Shown here piece by piece: positions 31,890 to 42,641 of a stretch of 64,000 nt of DNA. The stretch is from positions 9,796,001 to 9,860,000 of the forward strand of contig NC_083536.1 in the NCBI RefSeq assembly GCF_032362555.1, written 5' to 3'. The translations under genes were made by a program, and so were the position numbers. Each line of letters starts with the position of its first letter. The stretch's first letter is position 1. This DNA is from Amyelois transitella (Eukaryota; Arthropoda; Insecta; Lepidoptera; Pyralidae). Below the pieces are notes generated by a model. It did no database searches and had not been told where the DNA came from. It worked only from the letters and a program-made list of their open reading frames with translations.

Positions 31890-34601
31890 CTATTGTACGT
31901 TGTAATTACTCAAATCAATATCAAATATGATTTGTCCTCGCCGAGAGATGTTGGGCTCTGGTAATACTAGAACAATATCATCCAAATGTCTCATGGTACA
32001 AATGTCATCTACTGTAGGATAAGTAAACACCGATCCTCTATTAAATTTTGATTCCTTTACTTTTCTCACAAATTTGACATCAGGAATGTTGTTTTTTATT
32101 AATATTATCTTTCCTACGAAATGTTTAACGCTCTTTTTTGTAGCAAATTTTGCTAAAATCCAGGAATCAATTTTTAATGTATTATTATCCTCTGTAAAAA
32201 ATTCAATTTCAGAAAAGCCAAAGGGAATTGATGGTTCTATATTTTCTTGTTCTTCTTCGTAAAATTCCGTGATTAAATCATCCATTGTTTCATATTCTGA
32301 ATCATCAGAATCAGCCATACACATTATAATCTCAGATGAGCTGGAATCACTACTAGATCTCCTCCATTTTTGTTTTCGAGAAATGTGTTTCTGCGTCCTT
32401 TTTTTCACTTTAGTAGCTGTCTCACTTTTTATTTTTTTCTTAGGTTTCACATTATCTATTATTTCTTTTAATTCTTTACTTTCTTGTGTAATTTCTTCTA
32501 CGACTTTTCTTTTTTCAGTTACTTGTTCTTTATTTTCTATATTTAATTTCATATTTAAAGCAAACTGCGTAATTTCAACATTTTCTTTTTGTAGTATAGC
32601 GTTTATTTTCTTACGATTACGAATATTTTGGGAAGATCCTGCTTCAAAAATAACTTCTGATGTAATTATAGGTTTAGATCTAGTAGTGGGTCTGCTATTT
32701 AGTAGGCATTCTGGTAATTCACCTATAAATGGCACGTTAGCTTCATAGTTTTTGGTTTCGTACAAATTTTGAATAAATGATCTTTGTCCGGATAGTTCAT
32801 TGTTTTGAATTAAGTGAGTATTGACCCATCTGATACATAAATTTTTGAGGCTTTCGGGATTTTGGAGAGATGACTGTAATAATGAACCAGAGTTAACTAA
32901 TGTATCATTTAGAGCTGTTTCTGTTACATTCTCACTTTGTTGCTTCTTATTAATCAATATTTTACAAGGTTTTGTTTTTTTACCGATCCCTTTTCCCATG
33001 CCCTTGTAGGATGTTAGTTTTGACTTAGGCATAAGAACAGACGCAATTTGATCATCGGAATTATCACTATCATGATTTTTATTGCTCCTTATTTGATGTA
33101 GTCCAGATGGAACTGAATCAATAAATGGGTCTGATAGGATGTTTGAAGTAGACTTCTTTAATTCTTTTCTTTTTCCGGACACCTTTAATCTTGCACTTGT
33201 TTTTGACTGATTTTGTACTAAATCGTCGGAAGATACGCTCTTTCCCGGTTCAACCACAAATCTCTTTTTCCGTCTCATTCCCGTCGGCTCATCGGGACAT
33301 CGCAATTCCATCAACATATCCTTTATAACTGAAGTACTACTTGTCTCTATTTCTTCCTCGGACCTTGGAACATGAGATTGGGGTAATCGAGATTTGGGAC
33401 GATTAAGATCAACAGGGTAAAGTCCGGATTTATTAAAACCTGCTATTAAATTTCTGGATTCGGCATCATTTTCGATTAATTTATTTTTAAGTTTTTTCAA
33501 CAATTTAGGAAATGCACTCTTAATTAAGGTTTTGTGATGTCTTCCCTCGGTAATTTTCCATTTGGTAAGAATATCTCTCCAGTATACCTTCAAAGGAGCA
33601 AAAAACGCGACGTCCAGAGGTTGTAATAAATGTGTTGTTTTAGGTGGCAGACATACAAATGCAATATTCAATGTCTCACAAGTTTTTATTACACTTTCCG
33701 AAAAGTGTGATGATAAATTATCACCTATCAACACCTTCCGTCCAGGCTTATTACGAAAATAGGGAACTATAATGGTATGAAACCAATCTTCGAAGCAGGT
33801 TGAATCAAACCATCCGCTCTTGGAACGATTATATCTCGTCCCTTCTGGTCCTCCCTCCATCCACGTATCCCAAAGATTTTCCGATTTGTAGACAACGTAA
33901 ATAGGTAAGAGATGTCCTGATGCAGTGCCCGAAAACATGAGCGAAATTGCCGTTTTCGAGCTATTTATGATCCGCTCTGGATACTTGCATCCTCTTTTAT
34001 AAATATATTTTTTATTGCCGGGATCATCTGTTAAATTCGTTTCATCATAGTTAATGATGTGCGCTGCAGGAACACCCTCAACCGTATTAACATAATTCTC
34101 AAAAAAGGCATCAATATCATCTGACCTAAATCTGGCTCGGTCACTGGAAATATGTGCAGATTTACGGTTTGAAATTTGTAATCTATGTCTTTGAAGAAAG
34201 TTTCTGGCCCAATCATAACCTGGCATATTATCTTTTAGATTATACACATTTTTTCCAAGTCTGTCGAGATATTTCTTGGCAAATACACGAAGATCTGTGG
34301 TATCAAACGGAAACCCCCATTCCCCTACTATTAAAACAAATTTAATGAAGACTTTCTCTTCTTCAGGCGTAAATAATGTTGGATGGCCTGCTGTCTCTTG
34401 CGTACAGTTAATATTTCTTGTCTTTCTACTTAAGGTACTCTTTGGCACACCAAAAGTGTCTGCGGCATCGGTAAGACTCATTCTTCCTTCTTTTACACTC
34501 TCTATTGCTACTTGTAAATTTTCCGCTGAGTAATTTTGGTAAGGTAAAAAAGATTTGCCATTTCTGGAATTTGTATACTTCCTAGTATATGTACGCACCA
34601 T
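31890..34601 (-). CDS. pogo-type transposase with Psq-like HTH and long C-terminal extension
   Basis: 903 codons from the ATG at 34599-34601 (MVRTYTRKYTNSRNGKSFLP); 25 more codons are open upstream without need. Residues about 22-65 form a pipsqueak-type helix-turn-helix (YSAENLQVAIESVKEGRMSL then FGVPKSTLSRKTRN). A second DNA-binding (CENP-B-like) part contains FVLIVGEWGFPFDTTDLRVF. The DDE/DDD catalytic domain shows IINYDETNLTDDPG, GRKVLIGDNLSSHFS and THLLQPLDVAFFAPLK, i.e. a third Asp as usual in pogo. The C-terminal 450 residues are unusual: basic and Ser-rich stretches, an acidic patch (DSDDSEYETMDDLITEFYEE), then a compact domain (LKIDSWILAKFATKKSVKHF...DIVLVLPEPN) of unknown fold. It is fully open and possibly still functional. 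Confidence 0.88.
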   Translation of the reverse strand: MVRTYTRKYTNSRNGKSFLPYQNYSAENLQVAIESVKEGRMSLTDAADTFGVPKSTLSRKTRNINCTQETAGHPTLFTPEEEKVFIKFVLIVGEWGFPFDTTDLRVFAKKYLDRLGKNVYNLKDNMPGYDWARNFLQRHRLQISNRKSAHISSDRARFRSDDIDAFFENYVNTVEGVPAAHIINYDETNLTDDPGNKKYIYKRGCKYPERIINSSKTAISLMFSGTASGHLLPIYVVYKSENLWDTWMEGGPEGTRYNRSKSGWFDSTCFEDWFHTIIVPYFRNKPGRKVLIGDNLSSHFSESVIKTCETLNIAFVCLPPKTTHLLQPLDVAFFAPLKVYWRDILTKWKITEGRHHKTLIKSAFPKLLKKLKNKLIENDAESRNLIAGFNKSGLYPVDLNRPKSRLPQSHVPRSEEEIETSSTSVIKDMLMELRCPDEPTGMRRKKRFVVEPGKSVSSDDLVQNQSKTSARLKVSGKRKELKKSTSNILSDPFIDSVPSGLHQIRSNKNHDSDNSDDQIASVLMPKSKLTSYKGMGKGIGKKTKPCKILINKKQQSENVTETALNDTLVNSGSLLQSSLQNPESLKNLCIRWVNTHLIQNNELSGQRSFIQNLYETKNYEANVPFIGELPECLLNSRPTTRSKPIITSEVIFEAGSSQNIRNRKKINAILQKENVEITQFALNMKLNIENKEQVTEKRKVVEEITQESKELKEIIDNVKPKKKIKSETATKVKKRTQKHISRKQKWRRSSSDSSSSEIIMCMADSDDSEYETMDDLITEFYEEEQENIEPSIPFGFSEIEFFTEDNNTLKIDSWILAKFATKKSVKHFVGKIILIKNNIPDVKFVRKVKESKFNRGSVFTYPTVDDICTMRHLDDIVLVLPEPNISRRGQIIFDIDLSNYNVQ

Positions 34602-35152
34602 GATCAATTGCACTGGAACAAAACAGAAGAACTTCGCCTTAATTACTCGAAAGTTACGTTTGGGGCTATTTGGCACATCACCTTAAATCGTATACAAATC
34701 TGTCATCGGACATAGAGGGGGCTATTTGGAATTATGTTTTAAATAGCCCCAAAACTGTACCAAAAAGCCCCGTTTGATAAATCAAAACAAATATGGCGAA
34801 TCAACGTAGTTAGAAAAAGCCTATAGAATCCATTAAAATCACAAGGAAACATAAGATATAATACAAATATCATGTTCAACTTACCTCAAAAAATAACTAG
34901 TTACCAAATAAAAGTATGAGAGCCATAAATTAAGCAATATTTTTAATATTTTTTGCAAGCCCCTTTTGCAGCACACACATGTCATTTCTAACCTCAAAAT
35001 TTCATTGCGTGGTGACAGCTTTAGAGTGAGTGTTGCCAGACGAAAACAAAATATCCAATTAGTAGAAAAATAAAATGTTATGAGGTTCCAAATATTTTAT
35101 TTTTATAATTTCAATTAGCCCCATGAATTTTAAATAGCCCCGTTTTACGGTA

Positions 35153-36968
35153 CTACAACACCAGGGTGTAGAAAATAAATTAATCGTATAACCTTTATCT
35201 ATAATCTCAAATATCGTTCATATAATTTCCGACCCCACGTCACCATCTCAACACCAGGATGAACAGAACACTTTAATGTCCGACCCCACACCATCATTCC
35301 AGCATGACTAACAGGACTGTAAAAATCCCGACCCCACACCAGTATAGTATTATAAATACAAAGATTCGAAGGACATATTGAACTTCACCATAACCACTCT
35401 TACACAAAATCATCCATCTATAATTACAATTAAATTAATTCTTTACTAGCAAAGTATTTTTATCCCGTAGTAGCATAACTGAATGCTGACTCTGTCCACC
35501 CCGCAACGACAAATTCGAATAACCGTATATCACAAATATACTTCTGTATCCAAATCTTTCAACCCCGCGCTAGTAACCTCATAAGTACCAAGGTGAGCAG
35601 ATAACCTACCTCCACCCTTCTAATTAAATTAACAAAAATCTTTTTAATAATAAGAAATATAATGATCAGGTAAACTATTAGCTTTTCATCCAAACGAAAC
35701 TTCTAAATTCGCCCAAGATTGCTGACTCCGTCCACCCCGCAAAGAGACAGACGTAACGGAGACGTATTCAATTAACTATAATAGGGTGTCCAAGCTATCT
35801 GACTGTTAAACTCTGAAAGTAATACTAAGCTAAATTTAATTTTCTAAACTATTTTTTTGTAACTAATTTGATGAATATATATGTATAAACCCCGCGACCC
35901 CAAATTCTACAGTCGTAAAATAAAATCATGTTTTTTTTGTAACTATATACATATTTGGTAAATTTTCCAAATCAAAAGTAAAACTAATTATTATTCTGCT
36001 ATCATTATTACCTACGTAATAAAGGTAAATGTTCTCAATAATGATACCTAAATCTAGGACATATTTTTTTTCTCTTTCTAAAATTTGGTCACCCTAACTT
36101 CGGAAGAAAACATGTGCAACGTCATAAATAAGCACACCACTTACAACATTGATTTGGGCTACGTAATTTAGTTTTTTGTTTCGACCCCATATCGATCGTC
36201 AATTCTTTCTTATCGTCATGTTTTTCTAACGAACACTTGTAGTCATAAATTAGTCAAACTATTATACTTCTACACGTCAACACGAAAAGTGAGCTCTAGT
36301 ACTTAGTCAGCCCCTTTTTTGTTTATTTCACACGCTGAGAGGTGACCATAAAGATGTCGAGGTACAACTTGACTCTGTTTTTGTATCCCGCTGAAATCTA
36401 AGAACCGGCCCATGAACAGACCTATTGTTTTTTATAAACATTCCCATGTGATAAGGCCCACATGAACTATTTCTTTGTTCCCGTTGTAGGCATGGCTTCA
36501 AATTGCATGCTTGCTAAAATATTACCGATTCATAGAATCATACTACTGAGAAATAAATGAACAACGATCTTGACCCGAAACTTCGCTCCCGAAACATAAG
36601 TAATTATTAAAAGCTACAAGTTTTTCTTATATAACGATCAAGATTTTTTTTTTTTATTATATATATTAATAATAAGTTTAGATTACTAAAATTAGAAGAT
36701 AAATGAAATATTTTATGTAGACTTCGCATCACACATCGCGGCAACAAATTGTGACCGATTTACATATTAAATGTACTCGGCCACTTTAATTGGCCAAATA
36801 AGAAATCAAGCTAAAATAAAAATAATAAAAGAAATAATATTTAACTTTTAAGCGTTTTAAAACAATATCTTAATTATTTATTTCATAACAAACTAGGAAA
36901 CAACTCTGAGAAAAACTGTATAAATGTTACACTTTTAATAAAACTAAATTAAAAAATTAAACTAATTA
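35153..36968. other. non-coding interior of the 21-kb element, right part
   Basis: AT-rich with repeated short cgacccca-type motifs (near 35225, 35280, 35325, 35895, 36182) and ctgactctgtccaccccgca near 35490 and 35725, diverged LINE-tail-like pieces. No gene seen. Confidence 0.6.
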
Positions 36969-37305
36969 TATAACCTATTTTTTTTATATATTCTTGTCAC
37001 TACGTTTTTTATATATCCTGGTCACTACGTTTTTTATATATCCTGGTCGCTACATTTTTTTTATAACCTAGTCACTATGTTTTTTTTTATATCCTGGTCT
37101 CTACGTTTTTTTTTTATATCCTGGTCACTACGTTTTTTTTATATATCCTGGTCACTACGTTTTTTTTTATATCCTAGTCACTACGTTTTTTTTATATCCT
37201 GGTCACTACATTTTTTTTATATCCTAGTCACTACGTTTTTTTTATATCCTGGTCACTACATTTTTTTATATCCTAGTCACTACGTTTTTTTTTATATCCT
37301 GGTCA
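36969..37305. repeat. minisatellite, about 12 units of 24-31 bp
   Basis: Tandem tttttttatatcctggtcac plus tacg with variable T-run length and g/a variation (cctagtcactaca). It sits just before the right LTR, where a polypurine tract would be expected. Open frames across it are repeat artefacts. Confidence 0.93.
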
Positions 37306-38868
37306 CGGCACACGTGCACGCACGGCAAATTGTAACGACCCCCCCTCCCTTCTATATTATTATTAAATATTTTTAAAAATTATTTCAAATTAATAATTAC
37401 TATTTACTTATTTATATTTTATTTTTGTAATTACTCCCAAACGACACCAAATTGCGACGCCCTAACAACTAAATAATTAAAATACTATTATAATGTAATA
37501 CGCTCTTTTTACGACACCAATGTAATAAATAATATAACGCATAACCTAAGGACCCTTTATAATTTAACTTTCCGTATTTCTTATATCCTAATGTGATTTC
37601 TTAATATGGCCAATACGTGATCATAGTGGTATTTCCCTGGTTGCATAGCCGATATAACCTCAGACTCTACGAAGTCTACATATCCTAGAACAACCCTAGT
37701 GAACCTATATGACCTAACTCTGTCTGATTACTTAAATTATAAATAGGAACTTATAGGTAATGTAGGTAAATAGAGAGTAAATTAAATATTCAAGTTTTCC
37801 ATTATTTTTATCCAGATTGGAAAAGCATATAGTATATATTTCACTTCAACACTCGAGCTTCTAGTTATAGGTAATATACGTATTTTATTAAGTATGGAAT
37901 TACACAATGGTATGATATTTAAATGAGCATTTGAACTTTCGGGTATAGGCATATTAGGTAAATATTGAGGTACTGATATGACGTCACATCAGCATTTGAG
38001 CTTTCAGGTATAGGCATACGTTTATATAAATTAATATGAAATACAGATTGACATGTTCCCAGCATTTGAACTTTCAAGTATAGATAACCATTTATATTCA
38101 ATATGAATATACAGAAATACATGTTTGCAGCATTTGAGCTTTCGGGTATAGGCAGCGACCCCTCCCCGTCGCTACCGGTGGATCGCGTCACCAGACGGGG
38201 TAATCCTCCCCCCTAGCTCATTCATATTTTCTCAAGTCAATCAAATTCAAAGAGACCTTGTAAGTCTGTATGTCAATACTGTCGAAGTAAGTCAAAGTCC
38301 TGTCAAGGGACGAGAGGAGAGACCAAATGTCTCCAAGCGATATTACCTTATTCTACAATGCAGCATTAGCTTGACATTGCAATGAGCTGAATTAATATTT
38401 TTAACTAATTTAATATTTGATATGTCATCAGGAAAGGTAATATCTTATCTCCGAAGGAGAATACACAATACAGTCCAGTCAGTCATCAACAGGGGTAGTC
38501 ATTCATTTTAGGTATAGTAATAAATAGTAAGAATAGGTGTAATTCCTAGACATGCGAATATTAGATGATAATAACCTTATTGCAATAAGTTTTCATTACT
38601 TATTTTGGATTCGAATAAACGAAGGTAATTTATAGAATCGGCCTTCAATAGACCCTGCATATTAATGAATTAAAGATTTAAAGATTATGTGGTAAATATA
38701 AGTAGTTGATAGTTATATCCAAAGCATTCATGGCTTTAAATAATACATCCATACATATAATAAAACTGTAACTGAAATTTGTCTGTACATTGAAGATATT
38801 TAAGAAAAAAAATATAAGGGGTCTTTCTAGGGTCAATAGAAGTCAAAACAATTTTTTTTAGAATTTTT

Positions 38869-38902
<34 letters not shown>

Positions 38903-39301
38903 CTGTCTGTATGTTTGTACGCGCATCACGCAAAATCTACCGAACGGATTTGAACGAAATTCGGCACAGATATAGCTATTAACCTGGATTAGAATATAGG
39001 CTACTTTTTATCCTGAAATTCTATCCCAAGGGGATGAATTAGGGGGTGCAAGTTTGCATGGAACATCGTCATTTTTGAATCGATATAAAAAGCTATAAAT
39101 AATTAATCCATATATCCATACATATCCATCCATACATATAATAAAACTGTAACTGAAATTTGTCTGTACATTGAAGATATCCATACATATAATAAAACTG
39201 TAACTGAAATTTGTCTGTACATTGAAGATATTTAAGAAAAAAAAATATAAGGGGTCTTTCTAGGGTCAATAGAAGTCAAAACAATTTTTTTTAGAATTTT
39301 T

Positions 39302-39335
<34 letters not shown>

Positions 39336-40114
39336 CTGTCTGTATGTTTGTACGCGCATCACGCAAAATCTACCGAACCGATTTGAACGAAATTCGGCAC
39401 AGATATAGCTATTAACCTGGATTAGAATATAGGCTACTTTTTATCCTGAAATTCTATCCCAAGGGGATGAATTAGGGGGTGCAAGTTTGTATGGAACATC
39501 GTCATTTTTGAATAGATATAAAAAGCTATAAATAATTAATTATCATATTTATAATGATGATTAAAAAAATAGCATTTTATTGATTTAATTCATTATGCTT
39601 TGTTTTTTGATTAAGTTCCCGTGGTTTAGACATTTATTTTTTTCCCCACCCGATACGAGATGGCGCCTCATGAGAATTTAAGAAATAACACGATCGTAGC
39701 CGTTGGCAAAATTTTCAATTTATTAGAAATTCTTTTTTTCATTGATTTAGTTTCGCCAGTACTTACCGTTTCACCACATCTTTGAGAAGATTTTTTTTTA
39801 TGTAGGTAGTTTGACGCGCCCCGCATCGGCGACAATGCATCGCTCAAGATTAATAACACACAATGTAGTAACGCCAATACTTACCGTTTCACCATTGATT
39901 TAGTTCCCGTGGTTTAGATATTTATTTTTTGACTACCCGATACGAGATGGCGCCACATGAGAATTAAAAGTATTATTATAGTTTACAAAAAAAAGGGCAA
40001 TTCGAGCTATCTACGGCTTAAAACAAATAGATTCACTTAGAGATTTTTTCAAAACCCTTAATATTTTAACATTGCCCTCACAATACATTTTCGCTTCATA
40101 ACAATATTATAGAA

Positions 40115-40444
40115 GCTAAAATTCTTACTGGTTGTGCAGCTGGTGAAATTGTTTTTATACCACGCATTCCCCTCATTCCCAACAACTTTCCATTTCAATT
40201 TAAGCGTGTTCAGCTTACAGTGGCTATATGTTTCGCGATGACAATTAACAAATTGCAAGGTCAAACGCTTGGAGCAGCCGGAGTCGACCTCAGGACGAAT
40301 TGCTTCTCACACGGACAGCTCTACGTCGCTTTCCGCGGGTCACCAGCTGTGACAGGGCAAATAGCAAATGGGCAAGATAGCAAATGTTGTATACAAAGAG
40401 ATACTTTAACTTTCCATTATTATAATTTCTTTTTTTGTCTTTAG
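40115..40444 (+). pseudogene. Helitron helicase C-terminal fragment, array body 1
   Basis: Same 109-codon remnant as at 8509-8838 (TINKLQGQTLGAAG, LYVAFRGSP), no visible change. The LINE-derived fragment precedes it at about 39991-40097. Confidence 0.85.
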
Positions 40445-40762
40445 AATTTATTTGTTTTTTAACAGCTGCGCCCCCGGCAAAGTCCCGGGGACTTTTGTAA
40501 GAAAAATAAACTATGTTCTATTCCAGGCATTATTCTTCCCGTGTACGTAAGTTTCATCAAAATCCATCCAGTAGAATTTTCGTGATTGAATAGCATCCTC
40601 AAACACGCACTCACGTAGGTACATCAATTTTTTTGCATAATCCATACATATAATAAAACTGTAACTGAAATTTGTCTGTACATTGAAGATATTTAAGAAA
40701 AAAAAATATAAGGGGTCTTTCTAGGGTCAATAGAAGTCAAAACAATTTTTTTTAGAATTTTT

Positions 40763-40796
<34 letters not shown>

Positions 40797-41575
40797 CTGT
40801 CTGTATGTTTGTACGCGCATCACGCAAAATCTACCGAACCGATTTGAACGAAATTCGGCACAGATATAGCTATTAACCTGGATTAGAATATAGGCTACTT
40901 TTTATCCTGAAATTCTATCCCAAGGGGATGAATTAGGGGGTGCAAGTTTGTATGGAACATCGTCATTTTTGAATAGATATAAAAAGCTATAAATAATTAA
41001 TTATCATATTTATAATGATGATTAAAAAAATAGCATTTTATTGATTTAATTCATTATGCTTTGTTTTTTGATTAAGTTCCCGTGGTTTAGACATTTATTT
41101 TTTTCCCCACCCGATACGAGATGGCGCCTCATGAGAATTTAAGAAATAACACGATCGTAGCCGTTGGCAAAATTTTCAATTTATTAGAAATTCTTTTTTT
41201 CATTGATTTAGTTTCGCCAGTACTTACCGTTTCACCACATCTTTGAGAAGATTTTTTTTTATGTAGGTAGTTTGACGCGCCCCGCATCGGCGACAATGCA
41301 TCGCTCAAGATTAATAACACACAATGTAGTAACGCCAATACTTACCGTTTCACCATTGATTTAGTTCCCGTGGTTTAGATATTTATTTTTTGACTACCCG
41401 ATACGAGATGGCGCCACATGAGAATTAAAAGTATTATTATAGTTTACAAAAAAAAGGGCAATTCGAGCTATCTACGGCTTAAAACAAATAGATTCACTTA
41501 GAGATTTTTTCAAAACCCTTAATATTTTAACATTGCCCTCACAATACATTTTCGCTTCATAACAATATTATAGAA

Positions 41576-41905
41576 GCTAAAATTCTTACTGGTTGTGCAG
41601 CTGGTGAAATTGTTTTTATACCACGCATTCCCCTCATTCCCAACAACTTTCCATTTCAATTTAAGCGTGTTCAGCTTACAGTGGCTATATGTTTCGCGAT
41701 GACAATTAACAAATTGCAAGGTCAAACGCTTGGAGCAGCCGGAGTCGACCTCAGGACGAATTGCTTCTCACACGGACAGCTCTACGTCGCTTTCCGCGGG
41801 TCACCAGCTGTGACAGGGCAAATAGCAAATGGGCAAGATAGCAAATGTTGTATACAAAGAGATACTTTAACTTTCCATTATTATAATTTCTTTTTTTGTC
41901 TTTAG
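41576..41905 (+). pseudogene. Helitron helicase C-terminal fragment, array body 2
   Basis: Identical in reading to the previous copy. The body continues to 42101, where the first 270-bp Helitron begins. The LINE-derived fragment lies at about 41452-41558. Confidence 0.85.
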
Positions 41906-42101
41906 AATTTATTTGTTTTTTAACAGCTGCGCCCCCGGCAAAGTCCCGGGGACTTTTGTAAGAAAAATAAACTATGTTCTATTCCAGGCATTATTCTTCC
42001 CGTGTACGTAAGTTTCATCAAAATCCATCCAGTAGAATTTTCGTGATTGAATAGCATCCTCAAACACGCACTCACGTAGGTACATCAATTTTTTTGCATA
42101 A

Positions 42102-42371
42102 TCTATACTAATATTATAAAGCTGAAGAATTTGTTTGTTTGTTTGAACGCGCTAATCTCAGGAATTACTGGTTCGAATTAAAAAATTCTTTTTGTGTCTA
42201 ATAGAGCATTTATCGAGGAAGACTTTAGGCTATATATTATCACGCTGCAACTATTAGGAGCGAAGAAATAATGAAAAATGTGAAAAAAACGGGAAAAATT
42301 ATTCCTCCTTCAGGGCTTCAATGATGCACAAAATAACTATTTCACGCGGACGAAGTCGCGGGCACAGCTAG
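42102..42371 (+). mobile_element. 270-bp complete non-autonomous Helitron, copy 1
   Basis: TCTATACTAATATTATAAAG start, ttgtttgtttgtttgaacgc, ending in the hairpin CGCGGACGAAGTCGCG followed by GGCACAGCTAG. Directly abuts copy 2 with no spacer. Confidence 0.9.
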
Positions 42372-42641
42372 TCTATACTAATATTATAAAGCTGAAGAAT
42401 TTGTTTGTTTGTTTGAACGCGCTAATCTCAGGAATTACTGGTTCGAATTAAAAAATTCTTTTTGTGTCTAATAGAGCATTTATCGAGGAAGACTTTAGGC
42501 TATATATTATCACGCTGCAACTATTAGGAGCGAAGAAATAATGAAAAATGTGAAAAAAACGGGAAAAATTATTCCTCCTTCAGGGCTTCAATGATGCACA
42601 AAATAACTATTTCACGCGGACGAAGTCGCGGGCACAGCTAG
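42372..42641 (+). mobile_element. 270-bp complete non-autonomous Helitron, copy 2
   Basis: Same length as copy 1 with no difference noted. Followed directly by host-LTR tacgtt. Confidence 0.9.

Larger units (their letters stand above)
30544..35150 (-). mobile_element. pogo-superfamily DNA transposon with TA target duplication
   Basis: Left end CCGTAAAATGGGGCTATTTG and right end (inverse) CCGTAAAACGGGGCTATTTA are imperfect inverted repeats of about 20 bp, each flanked by TA (30542-30543, 35151-35152). The motif GGGGCTATTTGG recurs inside both ends (near 30740, 30925, 34660, 34725, 34745, 35118), probably transposase binding sites. One intact transposase gene lies on the minus strand. Confidence 0.85.
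38748..42641 (+). mobile_element. tandem Helitron array
   Basis: Inserted exactly between aataca (ending 38747) and tacgtt (starting 42642); the left LTR has the intact site at 26738/26739. Order: a 5'-end unit of 359 bp (38748-39106), three tiny 5'-end stubs (39107, 39115, 39125), two full 1461-bp bodies (39180-40640 and 40641-42101), then two complete 270-bp Helitrons head to tail (42102-42371, 42372-42641). Every unit starts TC after an A; only the last two end in hairpin plus CTAG. Confidence 0.88.

Noticed and set aside
32269-32748. Hydrophobic plus-strand 159-codon frame opposite the pogo transposase
   Set aside because: Antisense of Lys/Glu-rich codons gives false Phe/Leu-rich membrane-like sequence.
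37077-37376. 99-codon FISWSLRFF repeat protein
   Set aside because: Minisatellite read-through.
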